From NCBI GenBank assembly GCA_025594325.1, contig JANHCV010000015.1:620001-684000 (forward strand): 64,000 nt of DNA. Direction: 5' to 3'. Position 1 is the stretch's first letter, and every line of letters begins with the position of its first letter. Made by a program: the position numbers and the translations under genes. This DNA is from Blastocladiella emersonii ATCC 22665 (lineage: Eukaryota > Blastocladiomycota > Blastocladiomycetes > Blastocladiales > Blastocladiaceae). The notes beneath the pieces are model-generated. The model worked only from the letters and a program-made list of their open reading frames with translations, ran no database searches and was not told the origin of the DNA. This document shows positions 55,039 to 64,000 of this stretch, in pieces.

Positions 55039-55710
55039 TACCCAGACCGCCTCGACAAGACGGTCCTGCTGTCGCCCATCGGCCTGCAGGGCTTCACTGC
55101 GAGCGGCGGGTTCCGAGGCGCGAGCCTCGGCCAGTGCCTGCAGACGGAGCTCCTGCACCGCGCGTGGAACATCACCCCGCAGCGGCTCCTGTCGCTCGCC
55201 GGCGAGACCCGCGCGCGCGCCGTCATGTCGCGCGTCCGGTCGCGCGTCGCCAACGTGTTCGGCACCAACTCGGTCCCGCCAGAGACCCTCGTCGAGTACC
55301 TCCTCGCTGGCGTCCAGCGGTCGCCCGGCCGGTCCGGCGAGGCTGCCTTCACCGCCCTCATGTCGCCGTTCCGCGGGTGGACGCTCCCGCTCGACGCGCA
55401 GCTGCGCGAGGCGATTGCGGGTGGCAAGTTCCCGCCGCTCGTCCTCGCGTACGGCGTCGCGGACTGGATCGACCCGCGCTACGCCGTGCACACCCTCGCT
55501 CCGGCGGTCCCGCACGGACGCGCGCACGCGTACCTCCTCGACGGCGCGGGGCACCACGGGTACGTCGAGGCCGCGCACGAGTTCCACCAGGTCGTCCTGC
55601 GCGGCGAGCTCGGGTCCAGCGGGTGCGCCGTCCGCGAGGCCAAGGACGACCCCAATAAGGTCGCGGTCATGGAGGCCGCGCGCAGCCCGTCGTTCATGTC
55701 CATTGCGTAA
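55039..55710 (+). pseudogene. Alpha/beta-hydrolase (CLD1/ABHD5-like) remnant, 3' piece
   Basis: Directly after the element the frame reads YPDRLDKTVLLSPIGLQGF, the strand after the nucleophile elbow. It runs on with long good codons to the acid and His region (LAYGVADWIDPRYAV, LLDGAGHHGYVEAAHEFHQ). The last block matches the H-x4-D-type end of cardiolipin lipase/ABHD4-5 proteins (HHGYVE, normally HHVYLD-like). Joined to the 5' piece with one T it continues the same frame (LK then YPDR). Lacks a promoter and nucleophile, so non-functional. Confidence 0.7.
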
Positions 55711-55758
55711 CCAATTGCTGTACAACCTATTCCCATAGCATATCTATCGCCATGAAAT

Positions 55759-56050
55759 GGGTGCAGTCCGTCGTGGAGCGCGTCCGAAATAGCGTTCCAG
55801 AAGCCAAGACAGGTTGTGAGATGCGCCGTGTTTCACGCATATACGACGCGCATGTCACGCAGGCAGGTGCTGCGGTTACGATTGCGTAGTGGCGCAGCTA
55901 TCACACGGCTGCGGTCCGTCGCAAAGCGCGTCCGAGAACTTGTTCCAGAAGCCGAGACAGGTCGCCGGCGAGGTGCAACGTGTTTCACGCATGTGCCAGG
56001 CAGGCAGGCAAGTGCTGCAGTTACGACAGTGTAGTGGCGCAGCTTTCATG
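55759..56050. repeat. Tandem duplication, about 145 bp x 2, diverged
   Basis: Both units share, in order, GCGCGTCCGA, TTCCAGAAGCC, GAGACAGGT or AAGACAGGT, GTGTTTCACGCAT, AGGTGCTGC or AAGTGCTGC, GGTTACGA or AGTTACGA, and GTAGTGGCGCAGCT. Differences between units suggest an old duplication. Confidence 0.65.
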
Positions 56051-56263
56051 AGCCGAGCGTCGTGCGACTCTCGGCTGAGCCACACGCTCCTTGGACGCGC
56101 CGCGCTGCGCCACCATCGCGCCGTGGCTGGACCGCCCCGGTTCTGGAACTGCACCGTCGTCCGACGCAAAAGCCGCGCGACAGAGTGTCACCGCGATGGA
56201 CTCGTCATCGGTCGCTGCGGTCGGCACTTGCTCGGATCAGAGAGCGCGAGGGTCGCGCGAGAG

Positions 56264-56270
56264 TATAAAG
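56264..56270 (+). promoter_or_regulatory. TATA box of the second Gly/Trp-rich gene
   Basis: GAGTATAAAGC about 97 bp before the ATG at 56367, mirroring the TATA box of the paralogue at 30304-30310. Confidence 0.6.
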
Positions 56271-56366
56271 CTGACCGTGTCCCCGCGCTCCTTCGACTTG
56301 ACCAGCATCCCACAGCTCTCCAAGCGACTTCTCCCACTCCCTCCATCTACTAGACGCATCAACAAC

Positions 56367-56864
56367 ATGACTTTCGGCGCCAACTGCAACTCGGGCTACT
56401 ACAACGGCGGCAACTGGGGCAACGGTGGCCAGCACTACAACAACGGCGGCCACTACAACAACGGGCACAGCAGCAACTGGAGCTCCGAGTGGCGTTCCGA
56501 GTGGCACTCGGAGTGGTCGTCCGAGTGGAGCAGCAACTGGAGCTCCAACTGGGGCGGCAACGGCGGCCACGGCAACTGGGGCTACGGCCACGGCGGCCGC
56601 TGTCAGCGCGACGACGACGGCTCGTACCTGCAGTCGGCCGACAACGCCGGCGACGCGTTCCAGTCGGTCGGCGATGCCTTCCAGGCCTCCTCGGCTCAGC
56701 ACCAGCAGCACGCCGAGTCGTTCTCGGCCGCCGGCGCCTCACACAACAGCGTCGACGAGTTCTCGGCTGCCTCGAACGCCGACCACTCGTCCGTCTCGCA
56801 CGCTGCGGACGCGCACGCCCAGGCTGAGGCCGCCGCGTCGGTATCATCGTCAACAATCGCGTAA
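56367..56864 (+). CDS. Gly/Trp-rich low-complexity protein, 165 aa (paralogue of 29586-30185)
   Basis: Starts MTFGANCNSGYYNGGNWGNG. A Gly/Asn/Tyr-rich part is followed by tandem SSEWRSEWHSEWSSEW-type repeats in which Trp recurs every four residues. Then come GHGGRCQRDDDGSYLQS and the C-terminal DHSSVSHAADAHAQAEAAA, both shared almost exactly with the other copy, while the repeat regions differ in unit (SEW here, SNW/GGG there). Starts with the same MTFG. No signal peptide. Function unknown. Confidence 0.75.
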   Translation: MTFGANCNSGYYNGGNWGNGGQHYNNGGHYNNGHSSNWSSEWRSEWHSEWSSEWSSNWSSNWGGNGGHGNWGYGHGGRCQRDDDGSYLQSADNAGDAFQSVGDAFQASSAQHQQHAESFSAAGASHNSVDEFSAASNADHSSVSHAADAHAQAEAAASVSSSTIA

Positions 56865-57117
56865 GGTGGTCGGACAGAGGTGCTGGCCTCCTCAAACCAA
56901 TTTTGTCTCGTAGAATAATTCTATAGTTGGTTTCATATCATTTGACGCGTGAGTTGAGTGACATATGATAAAACCGGCTTAACGGCGGGTCCAGGGTATC
57001 GCAACGCCGCCGATGAAGTCAGCTGATGCTTCGTTTCGCAACCCGAGAGTTGAAGTCGTCAAAAGCGTTCAGCTCGCCCTCTCGCTCCCGCCCTACACCT
57101 CACTCCATGCAAAACAA

Positions 57118-60100
57118 ATGAAGAAAAAGTCCAAGACTAAGGGCAAAGCGTCCCGAGGCAGCGGTACTTTCTCGCCGTCGCCTTCGTCAGCGGCTTCGAT
57201 TGAGCCGACCATGCCGGGTCCTGTGCTGCTTGGCGACGATGCATCGGATCCTTATTACCCTTACGGACAGTCCTACCTGCGCGACTTGCTCTTGTACCAC
57301 AACCCGCGACTCGCAAAGCAGTTTGACGTTCTCGCTCTTCAGCACGCCAACCTACGCGACGTGGCGCACACGATCGGCGAGGCCAAGCGCAAGTACGGCA
57401 CGGCCGACCTCAACTTTGTGCTTACTAACACGCACCCCGAGGCCCTTGCGCGCGACTTCCTGGTGCTCCATGCGATCTCGACTGCCGAGTTTGCCAATGA
57501 CCGTGTTCCTGCGCGCTTCATCAGTCAGCTGTACTTTTCACTTCTTCTCGACCCGGAAGCCCGCGCTTTTTGGGACGCCCAGATGCGCTCGTGCCTCTTG
57601 GTGAACTGGAATCGCCCGGCAGACCGGATCCGCGTCTTTGACGACGACACCCTTCGTGCGGTACGCCGCTGCTGGGAGTCGTGGCTCGCTGCCGACTGGT
57701 CGCCCGAGCAGCTCTTTGCCTGCCGTGATAAATACTACGAGGGCGCCCGCGATCCGTCTGAAGCTCGCAGCCACGCACCCTCCTTGATGGCGGAAAAAAG
57801 CGCTGAATATGAATCGACCCATCCCAACGCCGTTGTCAACCGGACCATGCTTCGCGTCGCTCTTGACGGTTCACTCCGCTTCTCAATGCCACCCGGACAC
57901 ACACCGTTGCTTACTGTCCACGTCGCCGAAAAGAACCTGTTTATTGGAACGACGACGCGAGCTGGTGCTGCCCTTCTTGATGCACTTGCACCCGTTTTTG
58001 GCCCAGGGTCCGAGACTCGACGCGCAGGTTCGTATCCACTTGTCACGGAATGGGACAAGACGCCCACTCCGCCGCTCTTCCAGTGCCACATTGCATTCTG
58101 CGTCGGCCACCCGCTTGCGGCCATGGAGTCGCTGGTCATGCGTGAACAGCGGTTCAACGCGATCCACACGGGCTCAGCGATGGACACTTGCGGCCTGCTC
58201 AATCTTCTCGTCCACGCGTCGCCGCTTCTCGCCGTCTCTTCGGGCGTCTTCCGTTCGCATGTCTACACCTCGACCAATTATCGTTCAGCCGTCTCCTGCT
58301 CTCACAGCGAATTCGTTTCCCTTGCCACTGGCCTTCCGCTCGAGGCTTTCCCGACGCTCTTGGGACTCAGTTTCCATGAACGCGCAATTTATGAAGACTG
58401 AACTTCTCACGTCTCGCGCTTCGCTTGGAGCAAGAGCCATGTCGAGCAGTCCGATGGCCGGAGCAGCGAGCGGTTCACCTTTGTCAAGCTTGACATTCCA
58501 ACCGTCCCGATTGCGCTGAAAGAGTTGCCGTTCCTTCTCGAAGCTCTCATCAATTGCGCCGAGCGTTCTTGCCATTTCCCAGCTGCGGTGTCCAGCCAAA
58601 GCCTTGGTATGCCTCGCTCATACACTCCGCAATCGGTTGGCTATTGGTCGCTCACCATCGCCGAATACCATTTGTAGCTTCCTCTTGCGCGGCCGGCGCG
58701 CTTATCCCAAAGCTTCTTGGGTTTGCATTCGCCGCTGGGCGCCTTACGTAAAGCAGTCCTGCGGCCCAGTGCTTACCTCGGCCCAAGATGCCAGAGCTCT
58801 GGTCCACGTTTGCCAAAAACCCGCAACTCACAGCCGGAGCTGAGGAGGTGCTCGCTCAGGCCCAGCTCTACGGGTTTCCCATTGACGCAGTCGACACACA
58901 GGTCGATGACTTGTACCTCGTCGAGGGCACGCTTGATCGACCCAGCGACGCGACTTTCACGCCATTCTGCGCGTCGCTCGAGATTTGCGACGGGTCGTTT
59001 ACGCACGTGTTTTGGAGTCTCCACCTCTCCCAGCTTCCGACGGGCAACGAAATGTGTGTGGCCGCTTACGTCCCGGCTTACGTCGTTCAGTCGCCGACCG
59101 ACCTGAAGCCGCGACTCCGTCTTGACTGCGTCTTGGCCGGAACCGCGGTCGCAGCAACGACCTGGTTGAGTCTTTCTGCTGTCAAGTCGACCATGGTTCC
59201 TTTTGGATCGCTCTCATCCACCTTTCTTTGCGCAATCGACTTTTCTGCGGCTAATCGATGCGTCATTACGCTTCCCACTGACGTCCTCCAGAATCGCCCG
59301 ACATTGCCAGTTGTGAGCGCGGTCGAAGATGCTGGCTTTATTCGCCTCGTTCTTTCGCTTCCAAACAACAAGCTCCGTGCTGAGATCAAGGAGCGGCCGC
59401 CTCCGAGAGCCGGAGCCTGGCCTGGAAATCTTTCTCTCACAATGGGCCGGGCGAATCACGTATCCTATCGCTTTGCCTGCCCTGTCACGCTTGCCGAGCT
59501 TACAATCCAGCGCAATCTTCGCCGCGTCATGGTCACCGTCTCTCGAGTACTTTCGCCCGTCACGGCTACGCTTCCGTTTCTGCAGCTCGTTCCTTGCATG
59601 CCCGATTACTCGGACCTTTACTCCGCTGGTGATGCTAGTATGGCGGAGCATCAAGCTGCGCTTCACGCTCTGGATTTGGCGGCGACCGCGGAGGAGCTTG
59701 CAACTGTCAACCACTTGGAGAAATTGGCGACGCACGATCCATCTGTCACGGAGCAGGCCCGCTTCCTTCGTGTCACCATCAAAAAGCTCATGGTCGCGTT
59801 CAGCGATGGAATCGCCATGGTTGACGTCCGTGAAGCTGGGCGCGGCCACTATGCTGTGTTCCTGCTGAACCAGTTGATGGTGGTCCCCGCGCTTGATTCG
59901 GACCACGTCTCGACACCAGTGCTTGACGTCAGCGTTCTTCCTCACCCTGACAATGCAGTGCGATGGGGTCGTCTGGCACCCACTGGCAACCGCTCTCTCG
60001 TAAACGCGGTTTTGCCTGCGGCCATTCGGAAGCTCAATTTTGCCCCCAAGCAGACGATGGAGCTGGTCATCCCCTCGAACTACATCACTGTCTTTCAGGA

Positions 60101-60350
60101 GCTTATCGTTGACGGGTTCCTCTTGGCGCCCACCCGAACTGGCACCAACGATCGGGGTGGTCGTTCTGACCTTTCTGACCAGCTCAGTGAAATCATGCTT
60201 CGGACATTTCTCACTGCCTTCTTCCCAACAAACGGGGCCGAGTACCGCGTCCCAATCCAGAAACTCAATGATGGCAAGAGTGCAGAGGACGTTGACTACG
60301 GGATTGTGGATGATCGCATCGTTGAGCTCGACGACTATGATTTTTGTTGA
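57118..60350 (+). pseudogene. Large MKKK/RIVEV family, copy E (two in-frame stops)
   Basis: Exon 1 57118-58606 and exon 2 58678-60350 (71-nt intron, phase 1) give 1053 codons. Starts MKKKSKTKGK; an in-frame ATG at 57013 exists but comparison favours 57118. Family blocks: YPYGQSYLRDLLLYHN, NLRDVAHTIGEAKRKYG, NFVLTNTHPEALARDFLVL, IPTVPIALKELPFLL, PKLLGFAFAAGRL and FLTAFFPTNGAEYRV, ending DDRIVELDDYDFC. The only lesions seen are TGA at 58399-58401, where relatives have Trp (DHWSTH), and TAA at 58749-58751, where F has Trp in GRLSW. E and F form a subfamily apart from A-D. Function unknown. Confidence 0.7.
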
Positions 60351-60959
60351 TTTGTTGTTAATTTGCACAATTTGTATTTGATTCATTTCCAACATTGCTT
60401 CGAGCATGGGTGCTGCTGGGAGAGCAGATGTCTACAAGCCGTGGTCGTGCTTATCAAATAGTGGTGCCATCACTTCAATTCACGCACGTCAAAAACATGG
60501 CGTGCTTGCGCTCAAATCCGGCAATATCCATTCACGGTCAGCGAGGTGATGCGCAGGTACGCCACAGCCAAGCTTAGCTTCGCGCTCAGCAACCCGCATC
60601 GCGAGGTCCTCGCGCGTGACTTCATGATTCTCCACGCCGTTTAGAGCGGCGAGCTTGTCAATGACCGCATCCCCGTGCGCTTCAAGCGACCAACAAGTTT
60701 TTGGTCAGCACTCCTTGGCGCTGCTCCTTGACACAGACGCCCGTTATAGCAATTTTTGATACACTGCCTCGCATCATCCGAGTGTCTATAGCAAGTTTAC
60801 GATGCTGAGGGCTCGGTGAGCCTGCCTGAGGTCGCTCGCCCGGCGCGCGCGCGACGCGACATTCACGTGCGCGTGGCGGACACGTGATGCGGTTCGTCAC
60901 TGCCGATCTTCGCGCTCGCGGTCCCGCGTCGCGCTCGCTCTCCGAGAACGGCCGTTTCC
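60351..60959 (+). other. Spacer containing a relic fragment of the large family (copy G)
   Basis: 609 bp between copies E and F. Positions of about 60538-60760 encode RYATAKLSFALSNPHREVLA and RDFMILHAV, a stop, then SGELVNDRIPVRF. This corresponds to the block KYGTADLNFVLTNTHPE of copy E. The rest shows no coding sequence. Confidence 0.55.
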
Positions 60960-63672
60960 GTGTCAAACCAACGAAGAAAAAAATCGAAGACTAAGGGCAA
61001 CGTGCCCCGCGGCGCTTCCCAAACCCCGGTGTCGCCTTCATTCGCGCCGACCGTGCCGGGCCCTGTGCTTCTCGGTGACAAGACCTCGGACCCGTACTTG
61101 CCCTTCGGCCGGTCCTATCCGCGCGACCTGCTCCTGTACCACAACCCGCGCGTCTTCAAGAAGCTTAACGTCCTTGCAGTCTAGCACTTCAACCTACGCG
61201 ATGTCGCGCATACCATCGGCGAGGCCAAGCGCAAGTACGGCACCGCGGAGCTCGACTTGTGCTCGCCAATACACACCCCGAAGTCCTTGCGCGCGACTTG
61301 CTGGTGCTCCAGGCGATCTCCACCGGCGAGCTTGATGGCGAGGTCATCCCCGCCCGCTTTCTCGGTCAGCTCTACTTTTTGACGGTTTTCGAACCCGAGG
61401 CTCGCACTTTCTGGGATCAGCAGATGCGTTCGTGCCTCACCGTGGACTGGAGCCGTCCGACAGCCCGTGTTCGTGTGCTTGACGGGGAAACGCTCCGCGC
61501 GGTGCGTTGCTGCTGGGAATCGTGGCTTGCAAACGATTGGTTGTTCGAGCAACTTCACTCTAAGCGTGGTGAAATTTACGCGACTGTTCAACACGCTTCT
61601 GCTCGTCAGGCTCAGGAGCTTCTCTTCGCGACTTCAACTACGCGGTTTTTGCAACGCTACCACGATGCCGGATACCCGCGTCGTCCAAAGACTCGTGATC
61701 TTTTTTTTGCAACTTCTTGATGAAACGGTCTCTGGCATGTACTTGGGCGTCAAGTCCCCGGCCGGGGACGAACCGAACTTTGCCATCAACCCGAGGATGC
61801 TCCGCCTCGGTCCCGATGACAAGTTTCGCTTCTCAAACCAGCCTGATCTCTCGCCCCTGGATGTTCTCCACGCCAATGATACGGAAGCGCAGGCGCTAAT
61901 TGTTTGGACCAGCACCGCTTTGCTCGACGCCCTCTTACCCGTGTCTGGTCCTGATTGCGAGGCGCAACGCGACGGCGCTTACCCGCCAGTCACCGACTGG
62001 AGCGAGAAACCCACTCCGCCCAAGTTCCAATGCCGCGTCACGCTTTGCGCGGGCAATCCGCTGACCGTCATGGAGTCGTTGGTTGCGCGGGAGCAGCGGT
62101 TCCACGCGATCCACATGGGCTCGACCATGGATACGTGCGGTTTGCTCAACCTCCTCGTCCACGCGGCGCCGCTGCTTTCCAACAACGAGGCGAAAATGTG
62201 CTCTCGAATCCATGTTTCGACCGACCGTCTTCCGTCCGTCGCACCGACCCGCGACGAGTTCATCACCCGCGCGACCGGGCTTCCGCTTGAGGCCATCCCC
62301 ACACTTTTGGGCGTCAACTACCTCGACCGCCCCGCGGACGATGATTGGGCCTCGCACGTCACGACCTTTGCTTGGAACACCCGCCACGTGGAGCAGCGCG
62401 TCAGTTGCAGCAGTGAGGCGTTTGCCTTTTTGAAGCTCGACTTTCCGACCATCCCAATTGCGCTGGCGGAGTCGCCGTTTTTTTTGGACTCGCTGGTCCG
62501 CTGCGCCAAGCAGCTTCGCGATCTCCCTGCTGAAGTTTCGGACCACACTCTTGGTACGTGCTCCTCACCCAATGGACGCGGTTTCGTTCACTCACATCCT
62601 TAAAACGGCGTATGTAGCTTCTTCGTGCGCGGTCGGCGCCCTGCTGCCAAAACTAGTTGGGTTTGCGCTTGCCGCCGGTCGACTCTCGTGGAGCGGTGCC
62701 ACCGCTCACTGCTTGCCTTGGCCCACCATGCCAGAGTTTTGGTCCGCGCTTGCCAAGATTCCAGAGCTTGCAACCTCCGCTGCCGAAATGCATGCACACG
62801 CCCAGCTTTATGGGTTTACCGTCGGCGTCGCTGGATCGCGCATCATCAACGCGCACTTGTACCGCATCGAGGGCACCTTTGAACTTCCCGCTGATTCAAT
62901 CACGGCTCACACGCCGCTTTGCGTCTCGCTCGAAATCCAGCGCGGTTCGATCATGCACGTGTTCCATAGCGCGCGCGTTACCCGTCTTGCAGGTGACAAC
63001 GAGGCGCGCATTGCAGCATACATCCCGCGCTACGTTGTCGAGGGCTCGCTTGGCGATCTCAAACTTTGTGTCCGACTTGACCGAGTACTTTCGAAACACT
63101 TGCTCGTCGTTTCAGGTGATGCTGTGACGTCGATTCCGCTTGTCGCGGTCAAGACGACCCGGATTGCAGTCGGTTCACTCGCTTCCACATTCGGGAAATC
63201 GATTGACCGCTCTGCGGACCGTCGGCTTGCGGTTTCTGCTCAGCGCGACTCGGGCACTCGAAAACATAACGTTCTTCCTGTCGCTTACGTCGTTGAAGAC
63301 GTCCATTAGGTTCGAATTGTTCTCTCGCTTCCACGCAACAAGCTCCGCGCGGACGTCCAGCGTCGCCCCTCCACTCTGGACCGCAAGATCACGAATTCGA
63401 TCGAGCTCTCAGTCGACGGAGCAATCCAGGTCCACTCTCTATCGTATCCTGTTGAAATCACGGACATTGTCATAGAACACAGTGAGCGTCGCGTGACTGT
63501 AACGGCGACGCGAGAGCTTGCAAACTTCAGCCTTGAGCCAAACCATCTCTCACACATCCTTTACCTCGCCGAATACTCGGAAACTCATCCACCGAGTATG
63601 GTCATCCAGCCAGCTCAGAAAATTGGATTACGCTCACTTCGATGCGCAAATTTCGCGAACGAGACTTATTGA
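60960..63672 (+). pseudogene. Large MKKK/RIVEV family, copy F (many lesions, 3' truncated)
   Basis: The start corresponding to MKKKSKTKG has ACG in place of ATG (60971-60973) and one extra A in the following run. Then come TAG at 61182-61184 (Gln in E), loss of one T near 61258, and a frame change in the poly-T near 61700. The conserved intron is at 62554-62617, and there is a TAG at 63307-63309. Between lesions the sequence is well kept (CGLLNLLVHAAPLL, LPLEAIPTLLGVNYL, PTIPIALAESPFFLDSLV, PKLVGFALAAGRLSW). It stops at 63672 after ALRSLRCANF-like sequence, about 280 residues short of copy E. Confidence 0.75.
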
Positions 63673-64000
63673 GTAGTACATGTATCGTTTTCCTAGCATC
63701 TGACGTGTACATCGGTGTTCTTCTTTCTCCAACTTGATGGTGAGGCGTAACGTTGCCAGGTTGGTGACAATGATGTGGTTGTCCAGTACTAGTCAAGCGT
63801 ACGCGTAGCGTCACAGCGCGCCGCGGCGAGAAGTTGTGTAGTGTGGGACGCGCTGGTGGGCCGTGGTACTCGATTTCATGGTCGAAGAGGAAGCCGAGGA
63901 AGGGGATGATGCGCCGAAGGTCGCGTCGCGTGAAAAAGCGAGAGGCAGAGCGGGCGCGAACAGTGGGCAGATGATGGCAGCGGCGAGGGCAACGTCAGAG
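63673..64000. other. Window end, nothing recognised
   Basis: 328 bp after the end of copy F. A small palindrome (CAAGCGTACGCGTAGCG region near 63795) is the only structure noticed; no gene is supported up to the window edge. Confidence 0.3.

Larger units (their letters stand above)
55711..56366 (+). promoter_or_regulatory. Upstream region of the second Gly/Trp-rich gene, with a tandem duplication
   Basis: 656 bp without a supported gene. A diverged tandem duplication of about 145 bp (55759-55901 and 55907-56050) and a TATA box (56264-56270) lie here. The leader ends in GACGCATCAACAACATG. Confidence 0.45.

Noticed and set aside
1-64000. tRNA, rRNA, CRISPR arrays, bacterial operon signals
   Set aside because: I looked for T-loop-like GGTTCGAAxCC contexts and regularly spaced repeats and found none that fold or repeat properly; intron-containing genes show the DNA is fungal.

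Overview
The window looks like a nuclear segment of a GC-rich basidiomycetous fungus. The evidence is short GT-AG introns of about 55-80 nt, fungal-type genes (BLM10, a GPI-type alpha carbonic anhydrase, a fasciclin protein, NADPH-cytochrome P450 reductase, a proteinase K-like subtilase, F-box proteins) and strong G/C bias at third codon positions. A tremellomycete yeast (Trichosporonales-like) is my best guess; that placement is inference only.

Layout. 0-3 kb: UCH37-type deubiquitinase (five exons) and two small unknown genes. 3.5-6.8 kb: an F-box/LDWW-repeat gene split by a Helitron-like element. 7.2-8.3 kb: aldo-keto reductase. 8.5-18.2 kb: four tandem copies (A-D) of a large gene family I do not recognise. 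18.8-20.6 kb: an RGG-box protein. 20.9-27.6 kb: BLM10/PA200 proteasome activator. 28.1-29.2 kb: carbonic anhydrase. 29.6-30.2 kb: a Gly/Trp-rich low-complexity protein. 31.2-34.1 kb: transposase-like gene remains between GCGCAA-rich palindromic repeats. 34.2-37.3 kb: second Helitron-like element (minus strand). 38.0-38.9 kb: fasciclin protein. 40.1-42.3 kb: P450 reductase. 42.9-46.2 kb: divergent pair of F-box-like genes. 47.2-49.7 kb: MAPKKK-like kinase. 50.7-52.0 kb: subtilase. 52.2-55.0 kb: third Helitron-like element, inside an alpha/beta-hydrolase pseudogene. 56.4-56.9 kb: paralogue of the Gly/Trp-rich protein. 57.1-63.7 kb: more copies (E, relic G, F) of the large family.

Two things stand out. 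First, the large family: about 1050-1130 residues, Lys-rich start MKKK, one phase-1 intron conserved in all copies that reach it, and a conserved acidic/RIVEV end in most copies. It has at least seven copies in two same-strand clusters, with nonsense codons, fusions and a miniature derivative; some copies and the RGG gene share an upstream motif (GAGACGCGTC followed by ATCATGTGA). Second, three related Helitron-like elements with asymmetric inverted ends and a 3' hairpin. Two of them interrupt host reading frames so cleanly that the empty site can be inferred: removing the element with exactly one flanking T restores frame in both cases.

Most of the rest is ordinary housekeeping or secretory gene content with compact intergenic spaces. 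No tRNA, rRNA or CRISPR array was recognised.
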